A DNA stretch of 64,000 nucleotides from Alphaproteobacteria bacterium (GTDB lineage: Bacteria > Pseudomonadota > Alphaproteobacteria > Micavibrionales > Micavibrionaceae), in the NCBI GenBank assembly GCA_030432025.1, contig JAUIIA010000007.1, forward strand, positions 1 to 64,000. Reading direction: 5' to 3'. The position numbers were made by a program, and so were the translations under genes. The notes below the pieces were generated by a model. That model ran no database searches. It saw only the letters and a program-made list of their open reading frames with translations, and had not been told where the DNA came from. Positions 1 to 8,900 of this stretch are shown here, in pieces. Each line of letters opens with the position of its first letter. The first letter of the stretch is position 1.

Positions 1-133
1 CAATGCGGTAGCCTTCTTCTTTTAGCGCCTTACAAGCTTGCGCGCCTGAGTAGTCGAATTCACAGGCCTGTCCGATGATGATCGGGCCCGCACCGATGAT
101 CGCGATTGATTTTATATCCGTTCTTTTAGGCAC
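1..133 (-). CDS. carB: Carbamoyl-phosphate synthase large subunit, N-terminal fragment
   Basis: Only the first 44 codons lie in the window. The reading frame opens at a GTG (131-133) and encodes [20 protein letters not shown], the highly conserved start of CarB, which makes carbamoyl phosphate from bicarbonate, ammonia and two ATP for arginine and pyrimidine synthesis. The nearby ATG (136-138) is in another frame and hits a stop after eight codons, so GTG is the start. The first 8 nt overlap the end of the carbonic anhydrase gene, so the two are probably translationally coupled. The rest lies beyond the left edge. Confidence 0.95.
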   Translation of the reverse strand, partial: MPKRTDIKSIAIIGAGPIIIGQACEFDYSGAQACKALKEEGYRI

Positions 134-770
134 AGCATTTTCCTTGTTGCGTTAGTTTTAAGTTCGTTATCGGCTCGAATGTTTGCGTGTCTTGCGCATA
201 TTCCAATATAGCTCCGGCAGCCATATCGAAAACCCATCCGCGAATTTCGAGCCTGTTTTCTTCCAGCGCATTTGCGACAGGCGGATAGGTTTTTAAATTC
301 TCCATGCTTTGCAGCACGATTTGTTTCTCTGCTTCACGCAGTAAAACCTCACCATTTTCTTCACCCAGTTTGGCTTTAGCTTTCTCCAGCCCGTCCTTGG
401 CGACGTTGAGGAAGCTTGCAATCTCGGGGTCATCGATGTCCTCGGCCATTGCTTTAATGGCGCCACATTGCGTATGGCCCAGCAAAATCAATTTAGGCAC
501 TTTCATATGCTCGAGCGCAAATTGCAAACTCGCAGCCAGCGCCGTGCCTTGCTTATAAGGGCGAACAATCGCACCCATGGCCTTAAAGGCGAAGAACGTC
601 CCCGGCTTGGGTTTGAAGATGGTGCCCGGATTCGCGCGGGAATCGATACAGGAGATAATAAAATATTCGGGCTGCTGGCCTTCTTCGACCAACTTCTGCA
701 TCACTGAATCGCTACTGTCGTACTCTTCAGTGAAAAATTTCTCAAATCCCTCAAGTAGTTTATTACTCAT
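126..770 (-). CDS. Beta-class carbonic anhydrase
   Basis: 214-residue cytoplasmic zinc enzyme that interconverts CO2 and bicarbonate. The zinc and catalytic residues are plain: CIDSR (Cys41, Asp43, Arg45) and GHTQCG (His99, Cys102), as in the beta (plant/Can-type) family. The length is normal and there is no signal peptide. It starts 2 nt after the carA stop and its stop overlaps the carB start by 8 nt, so it is embedded in the carAB operon. Since CarB consumes bicarbonate, the position suggests that it supplies substrate to carbamoyl phosphate synthesis; that role is inferred from context. The C-terminus ends in a CCA tripeptide with two adjacent cysteines, of unknown meaning. Confidence 0.93.
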   Translation of the reverse strand: MSNKLLEGFEKFFTEEYDSSDSVMQKLVEEGQQPEYFIISCIDSRANPGTIFKPKPGTFFAFKAMGAIVRPYKQGTALAASLQFALEHMKVPKLILLGHTQCGAIKAMAEDIDDPEIASFLNVAKDGLEKAKAKLGEENGEVLLREAEKQIVLQSMENLKTYPPVANALEENRLEIRGWVFDMAAGAILEYAQDTQTFEPITNLKLTQQGKCCA

Positions 771-772
771 CG

Positions 773-1945
773 CTAAGCCGCCTTGGTCTCCTTAATCAAA
801 TCTCTGAAACGTTCGAACAGGTAGTAGCTGTCATTCGGTCCGGGTGATGCTTCGGGGTGGTATTGCACCGAAAACACAGGCTTGTCTTTTGCTTTTAAAC
901 CTTCGTTTGAACCGTCGAACAGGCTGATATGTGTCTGCTCTACGTTCTCAGGTAAAGAATCAGCAATAACTTCGAACCCGTGGTTCTGACTTGTGATTTC
1001 CACTTTGCCTGTTGTCAGATCTTTAACGGGTTGGTTTGCACCACGGTGACCCAGATGCATCTTGCCTGTTTTCGCACCAAGCGCGAGGCCGACCAATTGG
1101 TGCCCCAGACAAATGCCGAAGATCGGAATGTTTTTATCCAGTAATTCCTGAATCATCGGCGCCGCGTATTCTGCCGTAGCCGCAGGGTCCCCCGGTCCGT
1201 TGGACAGGAACACACCGTCAGGCTTGTGCGCCATAATGTCTGCAGCCGTGCTTTGCGCCGGAACAACCGTTACATCAAAGCCTGCGTTCGCAAGGCAGCG
1301 CAGGATGTTGCGTTTGGCACCGAAATCAACGGCGACCACTTTGAATTCAGGATTGTCTTGCTCGGTATAGCCTTCGGACAGGCTCCAGCATTTCTCTTTC
1401 CAGTGATAGGTCTGCGTTGTGGATACGACCTTGGCAAGGTCCATCCCTTCGAGGCCCGGCCAGTCTTGAGCTTCCTTATGCAGGGCCTCAAGGTCGAACT
1501 TGCCGCTCTCGTCATAAACCAGCACACCGTTAGGCGCACCTTTATCACGGATATAACGTGTGAGCGCGCGCGTATCGATGCCGCTGATGCCAGGCAGGTT
1601 ATAACTTTCCAGCCATTCATGCAGGTGTCGTGTGGCACGCCAGTTTGACGGTTCGGTCACATCTTCGCGAACAATAAGGCCAAGGGCGGCCGGATTGGTC
1701 GTCTCCAGATCCTCTTCATTCGTCCCTACATTCCCTATATGGGGGAAGGTGAAGGTGATGATCTGTCCGGCAAAGGACGGATCCGTCAAAGTTTCTTGAT
1801 AGCCGGTCATACCGGTGTGGAAGCAAATCTCGCCGACAGACTTGGTTTGAGCACCAAATCCTCTTCCAAAAAAGACTGTTCCGTCGGCAAAAACAATTAC
1901 AGCCGTTGCATCCGAGGGCTGTTTTGCATTAGTAATGTCGAACAT
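773..1945 (-). CDS. carA: Carbamoyl-phosphate synthase small (glutaminase) subunit
   Basis: 390 residues, normal for CarA. An N-terminal CPSase small-chain domain is followed by a class I glutamine amidotransferase domain with the nucleophile in FGICLGHQLVG (Cys279), the SNGPGDP oxyanion loop (249-254) and the catalytic HPE (His363, Glu365). It releases ammonia from glutamine and passes it to CarB. First gene of the carA / carbonic anhydrase / carB operon, transcribed leftward and divergent from yqeY. Its start is preceded by an AGAGAG-like weak Shine-Dalgarno and by a perfect hairpin at 1960-1977. Confidence 0.96.
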   Translation of the reverse strand: MFDITNAKQPSDATAVIVFADGTVFFGRGFGAQTKSVGEICFHTGMTGYQETLTDPSFAGQIITFTFPHIGNVGTNEEDLETTNPAALGLIVREDVTEPSNWRATRHLHEWLESYNLPGISGIDTRALTRYIRDKGAPNGVLVYDESGKFDLEALHKEAQDWPGLEGMDLAKVVSTTQTYHWKEKCWSLSEGYTEQDNPEFKVVAVDFGAKRNILRCLANAGFDVTVVPAQSTAADIMAHKPDGVFLSNGPGDPAATAEYAAPMIQELLDKNIPIFGICLGHQLVGLALGAKTGKMHLGHRGANQPVKDLTTGKVEITSQNHGFEVIADSLPENVEQTHISLFDGSNEGLKAKDKPVFSVQYHPEASPGPNDSYYLFERFRDLIKETKAA

Positions 1946-1959
1946 AAAAGATTAACTCT

Positions 1960-1977
1960 CTAGCAAGGGGTTGCTAG
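1960..1977. promoter_or_regulatory. Perfect hairpin in the carA leader
   Basis: CTAGCAA-GGGG-TTGCTAG, a 7-bp inverted repeat with a 4-nt loop, starts 14 nt upstream of the carA ATG in the 89-bp divergent carA/yqeY region. It has no U-run, so it is not an intrinsic terminator. It could be an operator or a leader hairpin affecting carA translation. The function is not known. Confidence 0.4.
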
Positions 1978-2034
1978 AAACCATGTTAGTAACCACTTTG
2001 ATTGGAAAAATAAAGAGAAAAAGGACATTTTCTG

Positions 2035-2493
2035 GTGAATAAACGCGAAGAATTCAATGCGGCGCTTAAAAACGCGCTCAAAAACAAAGATCAAACCGCG
2101 ATGGCGACGATCCGTCTCATCCTTGCGGCCCTAAAAGATCGTGACATCGCTGCGCGTTCCCAAGGTAAAGCGGACGGTATTGATGAAAGTGAAATCCTGT
2201 CCATGTTGCAATCCATGATCAAGCAACGTCAGGAATCGGCAAAGACATATTGTGATGCGGGCCGCGAAGAGCTGGCCGAACGTGAAGAGGCCGAGATTGA
2301 AGTGATCCAAGGTTTCTTGCCCAAGCAAATGAGCGAAGATGAAGTCAAAACGGCCATCGACAAAATTGTCGAGGACACAGGCGCATCGGATATCAAGGAT
2401 ATGGGGAAGGTGATGGGCGTACTCAAAAGCGAGTATGCAGGTCAGATTGATATGGGTAAGGCTAGCGGTATGGTTAAAGCCAAGCTCGGCTAG
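2035..2493 (+). CDS. yqeY: GatB/YqeY domain protein
   Basis: 152 residues with the YqeY fold related to the tail domain of the GatB/GatE amidotransferase subunits; the start of the protein (KREEFNAALKNALKNKDQTA) and the C-terminal MGKVMGVLKSEYAGQIDMGK segment are typical. The role of stand-alone YqeY is not settled, although it is thought to touch tRNA metabolism. It begins at GTG with an AAAAAGGA Shine-Dalgarno about 10 nt upstream; no ATG lies near. The order yqeY, dnaG, rpoD is common in alphaproteobacteria. It ends at an intrinsic terminator at 2521, so it is probably transcribed alone here. Confidence 0.9.
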   Translation: MNKREEFNAALKNALKNKDQTAMATIRLILAALKDRDIAARSQGKADGIDESEILSMLQSMIKQRQESAKTYCDAGREELAEREEAEIEVIQGFLPKQMSEDEVKTAIDKIVEDTGASDIKDMGKVMGVLKSEYAGQIDMGKASGMVKAKLG

Positions 2494-2520
2494 GCTGGGA
2501 AAACATATTTACTCAATAAA

Positions 2521-2552
2521 AAAGGCCGCTAATCTGCGGCCTTTATTTATTT
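2521..2552 (+). terminator. Intrinsic terminator after yqeY
   Basis: AAAGGCCGC (2521-2529), loop TAATCT, GCGGCCTTT (2536-2544), followed by a T-rich tail. The run of A on the left side means that it could also act on leftward transcripts coming from the remnant ORF at 2547-2672. Confidence 0.85.
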
Positions 2553-2672
2553 AACTATGTTACTCAGAAAATCGACGATCTTGTCTTTGATTTCAGCAAC
2601 ATTTTCTAGCCCATGCTGCTCAGATCCGTATTCGATCAATGTCAATTTATCTTTAGAAAATATCTCCGGCAT
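2547..2672 (-). pseudogene. Short ORF resembling the C-terminus of an alpha/beta-hydrolase (remnant)
   Basis: A 41-codon minus-strand frame starting MPEIFSKDKLTLIEYGSEQH, with HGLENVAEIKDKIVDFL later. The pattern of a beta strand, Gly-x-x-x-His, then an amphipathic helix ending in DFL resembles the last strand and catalytic-His segment of alpha/beta-hydrolases. The upstream frame is closed directly before the ATG by TAG, so only a C-terminal piece survives. This is recognition by eye; a short independent peptide is the alternative. Confidence 0.35.
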
Positions 2673-3182
2673 CTATATCCCCTGTTGAACGATATATTAT
2701 TAATTTAGAATATACAGCATTTGCCCGGCACATTACAAACTTAATGTGTAAAATTATGATTTATTTGTTAAATTTTAGTTAATTTGTTGTGCAGGACAGC
2801 AAAGAAAATGGCTGTTTTCTGGGGATTATCGCGAAAGCAGTTTAGAAAGGATATTTTTGCCACCGGAAAGGATATCTTGGAAAGAAATGCAAGTGCTGCC
2901 ATCTCCGTACTGGATGACATTGATCTCACAACCTTTTTCAAAAACCTCTGGCATTTCTTCGTAACCGCTAGTTTGTCCGTAGTTATGTATAAGTACTCAA
3001 CTTATGTCCTTATATGTACATATTATGCGCGAGGCCCGCAAGCAAAAAAGCTCAAAAAAGGTATGAAAAGTAATTTTTTTTGCATTGTGGCGCTCAGCAA
3101 GGGTTTTTAAAGATGTAAAATGTGTAAACAATAATCACGCAAGCGCTTTGTCAGAATGTAGGAAATAGTTTAGATATTAAGC
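2553..3182. other. 630-bp stretch without a convincing intact gene
   Basis: AT-rich region between the yqeY terminator and dnaG. It holds the two hydrolase-like remnants above. A 20-codon minus-strand frame (3023-3085) reads like a lipoprotein signal (KKLLFIPFLSFFAC) and then stops, as if cut off. A TTAA-N7-TTAA spacing of the CtrA type lies at 2768-2782. A 108-codon plus-strand frame (2784-3110) lacks a good ribosome site and protein-like composition. The best reading is decayed coding sequence plus the dnaG upstream region. Confidence 0.5.
2826..2954 (-). pseudogene. Second short ORF with the MPE(I/V)F-K-x-YG pattern (remnant)
   Basis: A 42-codon minus-strand frame opening MPEVFEKGCEINVIQYGDGS. 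It shares the MPE-hydrophobic-F-x-K start and an I-x-YG core with the 41-codon ORF 150 bp downstream, as though both derive from the same kind of gene. The frame stays open for 15 codons upstream of the ATG, then meets TGA. The match is weak and could be chance. Confidence 0.22.
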
Positions 3183-5021
3183 ATGTCGATTCCCCCGCGT
3201 TTTTTAGATGAGATTCGCAACCGTTTGACGCTGTCCGAAATTATCGGACGGCGCACGACTGTTCAGCGCGCAGGGCGGGAGTTCAAGGCGTGTTGTCCGT
3301 TTCACAAGGAAAAGACACCTTCATTCACCATTAATGATGACAAGCAGTTCTATCACTGCTTTGGCTGTGGTGCGCACGGCGATGTCATCGGCTTTGTCAT
3401 GCAGCATGACAATCTGTCTTTTATTGATGCGGTTGAAATGCTCTCGGCGGAAGCGGGCTTGGAAATGCCGAAACCCGATCCCGAAGCCGTTAAGAAGGCA
3501 GAAAAGGCCAAAGGCTTACATGAGCTGATGGATGAGGCGACAAGCTGGATGGAGGCGCAACTCGACGACCCTAGAAATAAAGATGTACTCGAATATGTGA
3601 ACAGCCGTGGCTTGACCGAAGAGGTCCGTGCGCAGTTCCGTATCGGTTTTGCACCCGCAGACGGGCAGGCGATGCGTAAGTTTTTAAGCCAACAAGGTTT
3701 CACGGACGCGCAGATGATTGAAGCAGGCGTGTTGAAAAAATCATCCAGAGGCGGCGACCCTTATATATTCTTCCGTGACCGTGTGATGTTTCCTGTCGCG
3801 GATCGTCGCGGACGCGTGGTCGCATTTGGTGGCCGCATATTGCCTGACCATCTTCGGCCGCCGCAAAATGACCCGAACTTCAAACCGCCGAAATATATCA
3901 ACTCTTCGGATACACCGTTGTTTGATAAGGGGCGCATGCTGTACTCCGAAGCCAAGGCCCGTCAAGCCGCACGGGAGGGGCATACGCTCATTGTCACAGA
4001 AGGGTACATGGATGTAATTGCCTGTCACAGTGCAGGGTTCAAGGCTGCTGTAGCGCCCATGGGTACAGCCCTGACCGAAGAGCAGATCATGAATCTCTGG
4101 TCTATGATGGTCGATGAAACCAAACAACCTGTACTGTGCTTTGATGGCGATAACGCAGGTCGCAGTGCAGCTTCACGTGCTTGTGAACGTATATTGCCGT
4201 TGCTGCAGCCGAACAAGACTGTACGTTTTGCTTTTCTGCCTGACGGGGAAGACCCGGACAGCATCCTTCGCTCGGCAGGGGCCAGTGGCTTTAAGAACGT
4301 TCTGGAAGGCTCGCTGTCATTGTTTGACTTCCTGTGGGCGACACATACGGCCGGACGGGAATTCGAAACACCCGAATCCCGTGCAGGGCTGGGCAAGACA
4401 TTGAACAAGCTGGTGAATAACATTGCGGATGCAGACATACAGCGCCATTACCGCGAACTCATACGCTCCAAAATATCTGACAGCTTCTTCAAACCCTACA
4501 CAGGCAAGAAAAAGCCGCAAGGACGCGCGCCGAAAACGCCGCCATTACGCGTACAACCGGTTGCAAACCGCAAAGATCTGGTCGCCCAGAAGATTTTGAT
4601 TGCCAGTGTTTTGAATAATCCGCAGTTGTTTGAGGGTGTGGAGGAGGAATTCGGCCTGTTCGGCATATCTGTTCCGCGTTTGGATGCGCTTCGTCATAAA
4701 ATGATCGAAATTTTTCACAACGAGCCGGATATTGACTTTGATTCTATATGTACCAATTTGAAAACATACGGATTTTCGCAAGAAATGGATGACATTTTAA
4801 ACGAATCTGTCTATGTTCACGCTGCATTCGCCCGTAAAGCACCGGAGAATGAAGCTGAAAGCGTTGATAAACGCGGACAATGGATGTCTGTTTATGAAAG
4901 CTTGGGCGTGCAAACCGCGCAAGATGAAGTGCTCAGCGGATGGAAATCTGCCTTAGAGCAATCAAATGAAGCACAAGAGGACCGTTTGAGAGATTTGATC
5001 AAAATCAAAAGCTCTGAATGA
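3183..5021 (+). CDS. dnaG: DNA primase
   Basis: 612 residues. The N-terminal CHC2 zinc finger has Cys38, His41, Cys59 and Cys62 (CPFH...CFGC). The DnaG core follows, with the TOPRIM motif EGYMD near residue 272 and DGDNAGRSAA about 50 residues later as the metal-binding DxD region. The C-terminal third would bind the DnaB helicase and is, as usual, poorly conserved. The enzyme makes RNA primers at the replication fork. It lies upstream of rpoD with a 93-bp gap, the usual macromolecular synthesis arrangement but without rpsU. Start ATG at 3183; no strong Shine-Dalgarno. Confidence 0.96.
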   Translation: MSIPPRFLDEIRNRLTLSEIIGRRTTVQRAGREFKACCPFHKEKTPSFTINDDKQFYHCFGCGAHGDVIGFVMQHDNLSFIDAVEMLSAEAGLEMPKPDPEAVKKAEKAKGLHELMDEATSWMEAQLDDPRNKDVLEYVNSRGLTEEVRAQFRIGFAPADGQAMRKFLSQQGFTDAQMIEAGVLKKSSRGGDPYIFFRDRVMFPVADRRGRVVAFGGRILPDHLRPPQNDPNFKPPKYINSSDTPLFDKGRMLYSEAKARQAAREGHTLIVTEGYMDVIACHSAGFKAAVAPMGTALTEEQIMNLWSMMVDETKQPVLCFDGDNAGRSAASRACERILPLLQPNKTVRFAFLPDGEDPDSILRSAGASGFKNVLEGSLSLFDFLWATHTAGREFETPESRAGLGKTLNKLVNNIADADIQRHYRELIRSKISDSFFKPYTGKKKPQGRAPKTPPLRVQPVANRKDLVAQKILIASVLNNPQLFEGVEEEFGLFGISVPRLDALRHKMIEIFHNEPDIDFDSICTNLKTYGFSQEMDDILNESVYVHAAFARKAPENEAESVDKRGQWMSVYESLGVQTAQDEVLSGWKSALEQSNEAQEDRLRDLIKIKSSE

Positions 5022-5041
5022 TTGAGAGTAACGAGCATAAC

Positions 5042-5071
5042 TTGATAAACATTTCACCCAAACACTTTAAA
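5042..5071 (+). promoter_or_regulatory. Possible sigma-70 promoter for rpoD
   Basis: TTGATA (5042-5047), 18-nt spacer, TTTAAA (5066-5071), 44 bp before the rpoD start and just after the dnaG stop. The -10 is weak. It would allow rpoD to be transcribed separately from dnaG. Confidence 0.3.
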
Positions 5072-5114
5072 TATCACCATTTTTGCGATTTAATGAGCGA
5101 ATCGGGTTACAACG

Positions 5115-7058
5115 ATGGCTGCAAGAGGACTTGGACAGTTGGCTGTTAATAAGAAACAAGACGAAGATACATCATCAGGCAAAGGCAAAGGTTCATTAGA
5201 AGCCATTGTTAAGAAGCTTGTAAAAGCCGGTAAGGAAAAAGGCTTTCTGACATATGATCAGATCAATAAAGCGATTCCTGCAGGCGATTTCTCATCGGAA
5301 CAAATCGATGATGCAATGGCGACCTTCAATGATATCGGCCTGCAATTGGTCGAAAACGAAGATGACGTCAATGACGATGATGATTCGGATAACGAAAAAG
5401 AAGATTATAAATCCGGCGGTAACATCGCGGATGACGATACCGGCCGTACGGATGATCCTGTACGCATGTACTTGCGTGAGATGGGCGCTGTTGAACTGCT
5501 GTCCCGTGAAGGCGAGATTGCCATTGCGAAACGTATCGAGGCCGGCCGTGAATTGATGATTGGCGGGATTTGTGAATCCCCGCTCGCGATTGAATCCATT
5601 ATCGCATGGTATAAAGCGCTGCAGGACGGCGACATCTTGTTGCGTGAAGTCATTGACTTGGATGCGACATACAACGACGACCCCGAAGATGCGACGGCAG
5701 ACAATGACGACGATGATGATGAAGACGGTGACGAGGAATCTTCAGACGGCGATGATAACAGCGACGACAACAATGAAGATGATGAGGTCAACCTCTCCCT
5801 AGCGGCAATGGAAGAAGAGCTACTGCCGCAGGTTTTCGAAAAATTCGGGAACATCCAGAAGACTTATAAGAAAATGCAGAAAGTCCAGCAGGAGCGTTTG
5901 GACTCATTGCAAAGTGGTAAGGAGCCGCCCGAGGCTACAAACAAGAAATACACCAAGCTAAAAGAAGATATGGTTGAGCACATGAACGAGATTCAGCTCA
6001 ACAACGCCCGTATCGAACAGCTTCTCGATCGCCTTTACGGCATGAACCGCGAGTTGGTTAGCATCGAAGGTAAAATGATGCGTATGGCCGTGGACAGTAA
6101 GGTTAAGCGCGAAGACTTCCTTGAAAACTATTACGGTTCAGAGCTTGACCCGACTTGGTTGAAGCAGGCCAAGAAGTTCAAAGGCAAGGGATGGGACAAG
6201 TTCCTTGATAAGCATGAAGAGCAGGTCACCAAGATGCGTGAGCAGGTTGCTCTGATATCCGAAGAAGCGATGCTGCCGATTTCTGAATGGCGCCGTATCA
6301 TCGGTACAGTACAAAAAGGTGAGCGCGAAGCCGCTCGTGCGAAGAAGGAAATGGTCGAGGCTAACCTGCGTCTCGTGATCTCCATCGCCAAGAAATACAC
6401 CAACCGTGGTCTGCAATTCCTTGATCTTATTCAGGAGGGGAACATCGGTCTGATGAAAGCGGTTGATAAATTCGAATACCGCCGCGGTTACAAATTCTCC
6501 ACCTACGCAACATGGTGGATCCGTCAGGCAATCACACGTTCCATTGCCGACCAGGCGCGTACGATCCGTATTCCGGTTCACATGATCGAAACGATTAACA
6601 AGCTGGTCCGTACATCGCGCCAGATGATGCACGAAATCGGCCGCGAACCGACACCGGAAGAGCTGTCTGAACGTTTGCATATGCCTTTAGATAAAGTCCG
6701 TAAGGTCTTGAAAATTGCTAAAGAACCCGTTTCGCTTGAAACACCTATCGGTGACGAAGAAGATTCATCACTCGGTGACTTCATCGAGGATAAAAACGCC
6801 GTCGCACCAATCGACAGCGCAATCCATTCCAACCTGCGTGAAACGACAACCCGTGTGCTGGCGTCCCTGACCCCGCGTGAGGAGCGCGTGCTTCGTATGC
6901 GTTTCGGTATCGGTATGAACACCGATCACACGCTGGAAGAAGTGGGGCAGCAATTCAACGTTACGCGTGAGCGTATTCGTCAGATTGAGGCGAAGGCTCT
7001 GCGTAAGCTGAAGCACCCGAGCCGTTCACGTAAGCTGCGTAGTTTCCTCGACACTTAA
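5115..7058 (+). CDS. rpoD: Principal RNA polymerase sigma factor (sigma-70)
   Basis: 647 residues, a full group 1 sigma factor. Region 1.1 lies at the N-terminus and region 1.2 around [13 protein letters not shown] long non-conserved region carries a run of nearly pure Asp/Glu/Asn/Ser at about residues 186-225. Region 2, which binds the -10 element, starts near residue 415 ([20 protein letters not shown]...[15 protein letters not shown]). Region 3 follows, and region 4 with its helix-turn-helix ends the protein ([18 protein letters not shown]). It directs core polymerase to housekeeping promoters. The ATG lies 93 bp after dnaG. The acidic tract is the only unusual feature. Confidence 0.97.
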   Translation: MAARGLGQLAVNKKQDEDTSSGKGKGSLEAIVKKLVKAGKEKGFLTYDQINKAIPAGDFSSEQIDDAMATFNDIGLQLVENEDDVNDDDDSDNEKEDYKSGGNIADDDTGRTDDPVRMYLREMGAVELLSREGEIAIAKRIEAGRELMIGGICESPLAIESIIAWYKALQDGDILLREVIDLDATYNDDPEDATADNDDDDDEDGDEESSDGDDNSDDNNEDDEVNLSLAAMEEELLPQVFEKFGNIQKTYKKMQKVQQERLDSLQSGKEPPEATNKKYTKLKEDMVEHMNEIQLNNARIEQLLDRLYGMNRELVSIEGKMMRMAVDSKVKREDFLENYYGSELDPTWLKQAKKFKGKGWDKFLDKHEEQVTKMREQVALISEEAMLPISEWRRIIGTVQKGEREAARAKKEMVEANLRLVISIAKKYTNRGLQFLDLIQEGNIGLMKAVDKFEYRRGYKFSTYATWWIRQAITRSIADQARTIRIPVHMIETINKLVRTSRQMMHEIGREPTPEELSERLHMPLDKVRKVLKIAKEPVSLETPIGDEEDSSLGDFIEDKNAVAPIDSAIHSNLRETTTRVLASLTPREERVLRMRFGIGMNTDHTLEEVGQQFNVTRERIRQIEAKALRKLKHPSRSRKLRSFLDT

Positions 7059-7075
7059 AGATCAAAGGGCTGAAC

Positions 7076-8302
7076 ATGTCGGAAGACAGCGTATCTGAAA
7101 AGCAGAGCGTCGCTGTGCGATTGTTGACGTTCTTCATTGCATTGCCTTTTGCTTCTGCGCCCGTTTTATCCGTATTTTTTCCGAAAATTCTGGCCTTTAT
7201 CATGCCTGTTTGCGGTCTGACAGCCGCCGGCATCTTGTTTTTTGGTTTTTCACGCAAACCGAAACTGCCGCAAGGTCTGCTTAACTATGCTATCCTCGTG
7301 CTTGCACTTATTGCGGCGAGTAACCTTTGGGCTTTTTTTCCCGAAGAGGCTCTAGATCGCACAATCAGGGTGCTGGCTCTCATTCCGTTTTCTTTATTGT
7401 TCATTGCCGTTGCGTATGTTGGGGCAGCGCTGGTTAAGCGAGACATTATCATGCATTCAGTTTTGGTGTCTGCTTCGATAGCAGCGCTGATCCTGAGCGT
7501 CGATATTCTAAGCGATGGCTATATATATCTTCTCACAAGAGGAGAACCCGATACTGAGTTATATAGCACGGCTGTCTATAATAAGGGCTCTATCGTGATT
7601 ATGGTCTTGGGAATGTGTGCTTTTATGTTGCACTCAAGCGGGCCCACGTTAAAGCGGGCAGTTAGGTTATTACCCATTGCCTTGATGCTTTTTGTTATTC
7701 AAAGTCAGGCTGCACAGGTTAGCTTGGCGCTGGGGGCGGCCGTTTTCCTACTGTTTCCCTATAAATATCGATGGGCATGGGTGGGGTCTTTTATGTTGGT
7801 GGCCATCGGGCTGGCAATTAAACCTCTAATAGCGCCTACTGCTTATGAACAACTTGCGGAAAGCTTCCAGAGTGTTGGTTATATGCAGCAAGCCTACGCG
7901 GCGCATAGGTTGGAGATTTGGGACTATGTCAGCCGTGAAATCTGGTCCTCCCCGGTCATTGGACACGGTATCGAATTCACACGTTCTTTTAAGGAGTTTG
8001 ATTCAGCTAGAAATTTCCTGCCTGAAGTAAATCCGATGCATCCACATAGCTTTATTCTGCAGATATGGATTGAGTTTGGCATGGTCGGGGTCGCCCTCAC
8101 GATTGCAGGGATAGGTGCTTTGATTAGAGCGATTTATAACATTGAAGATGCCAACATTAAGCGAACAGCTTTTGCCGCACTGGCCTCTGTCATGTTCATC
8201 GCGGGTATTACCTTCGGTTTATGGCAAGGCTGGTGGCTGGCCTTCTTGATGATGATAGCTGCTCTATTCGTACTGGTTTCTAGGGCTGGAGATGATGGGT
8301 AA
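7076..8302 (+). CDS. O-antigen ligase-like membrane protein (WaaL/Wzy_C family)
   Basis: 408 residues with about ten to twelve hydrophobic segments. A periplasmic loop is followed by HPHSFILQIWIEFGMVG near residue 322, the conserved H-x-H-N/S...E-x-G signature of the O-antigen ligase/polymerase superfamily. These proteins join a polysaccharide to lipid A-core, or polymerise O-units, on the periplasmic face of the inner membrane. Lipid A genes occur elsewhere in the window (waaA, lpxK, lpxL) but not next to it. It follows rpoD by 17 bp, so it may be co-transcribed. The family includes ligases for several substrates; which one this is cannot be told. Confidence 0.75.
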   Translation: MSEDSVSEKQSVAVRLLTFFIALPFASAPVLSVFFPKILAFIMPVCGLTAAGILFFGFSRKPKLPQGLLNYAILVLALIAASNLWAFFPEEALDRTIRVLALIPFSLLFIAVAYVGAALVKRDIIMHSVLVSASIAALILSVDILSDGYIYLLTRGEPDTELYSTAVYNKGSIVIMVLGMCAFMLHSSGPTLKRAVRLLPIALMLFVIQSQAAQVSLALGAAVFLLFPYKYRWAWVGSFMLVAIGLAIKPLIAPTAYEQLAESFQSVGYMQQAYAAHRLEIWDYVSREIWSSPVIGHGIEFTRSFKEFDSARNFLPEVNPMHPHSFILQIWIEFGMVGVALTIAGIGALIRAIYNIEDANIKRTAFAALASVMFIAGITFGLWQGWWLAFLMMIAALFVLVSRAGDDG

Positions 8303-8364
8303 TCCGGTTGGCTCGCGAATGCGATCAGAATAAATTCTGACGTGAAAATAGCGAAGGTTTGAGT

Positions 8365-8841
8365 ATGAATTTTGTTCGTGAAATATCGGAAATAGATAGA
8401 TCTCAAGATGTCATTATCGGCGAGTTCTCAAAAGAAGAGAAGCGGCACATAATCAAATGGCTGCTTACAACTCTGGAGCTTGATCAGTTTTCTAATTCTA
8501 ATCACCCACTCAGAGGCGTTATTGAAGTTTCAACCGCTCTGACAGATATCGAGGATGTACACGCTGCTATTGAGACGTTTGATGGTGATGAAATCCAGCT
8601 CATGTTCACACCGAAAGAGTTTATTGCACTTACCGAAATTGCCCGCATGTGGAAAATGGGTGATGGCCGAAGTGTAATTGACCTTGATGCGCACGTGAAA
8701 GCTAATAAGGCTCTGTATGATCAAGATCAAAGGGTGAAGATAAGGGATTATGTTCTCTCGGATGCGTTTAAAGACGAAATCAAAATCTTCGACGATGTTG
8801 TTACATCATTCCAAGATGCTCATGCCTCTATCTATCCATAA
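8365..8841 (+). CDS. Protein of unknown function, 158 aa
   Basis: Not recognised. A soluble, acidic, mostly helical-looking protein (MNFVREISEIDRSQDV at the start) with no signal peptide, membrane segment or cysteine motif. The ATG at 8365 has a GCGAAGG ribosome site 7 nt upstream and is preferred over the in-frame TTG at 8359. It follows the O-antigen ligase-like gene by 62 bp and is followed by a tRNA on the other strand. A run of seven G lies just after its stop. Confidence 0.6.
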   Translation: MNFVREISEIDRSQDVIIGEFSKEEKRHIIKWLLTTLELDQFSNSNHPLRGVIEVSTALTDIEDVHAAIETFDGDEIQLMFTPKEFIALTEIARMWKMGDGRSVIDLDAHVKANKALYDQDQRVKIRDYVLSDAFKDEIKIFDDVVTSFQDAHASIYP

Positions 8842-8900
8842 AGGGGGGGCGCCTCATCGCGCAAGCTGACCGTTTCTAAAGATAATCATTTAAGGAAAGC

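Noticed and set aside
2784-3110. 108-codon plus-strand open frame before dnaG
   Set aside because: No ribosome site, odd composition and overlap with the two hydrolase-like fragments on the other strand. Treated as non-coding.
5405-5854. 149-codon Ser-rich antisense frame in rpoD
   Set aside because: Complement of the Asp/Glu-rich insert in RpoD, hence the poly-Ser; not a gene.
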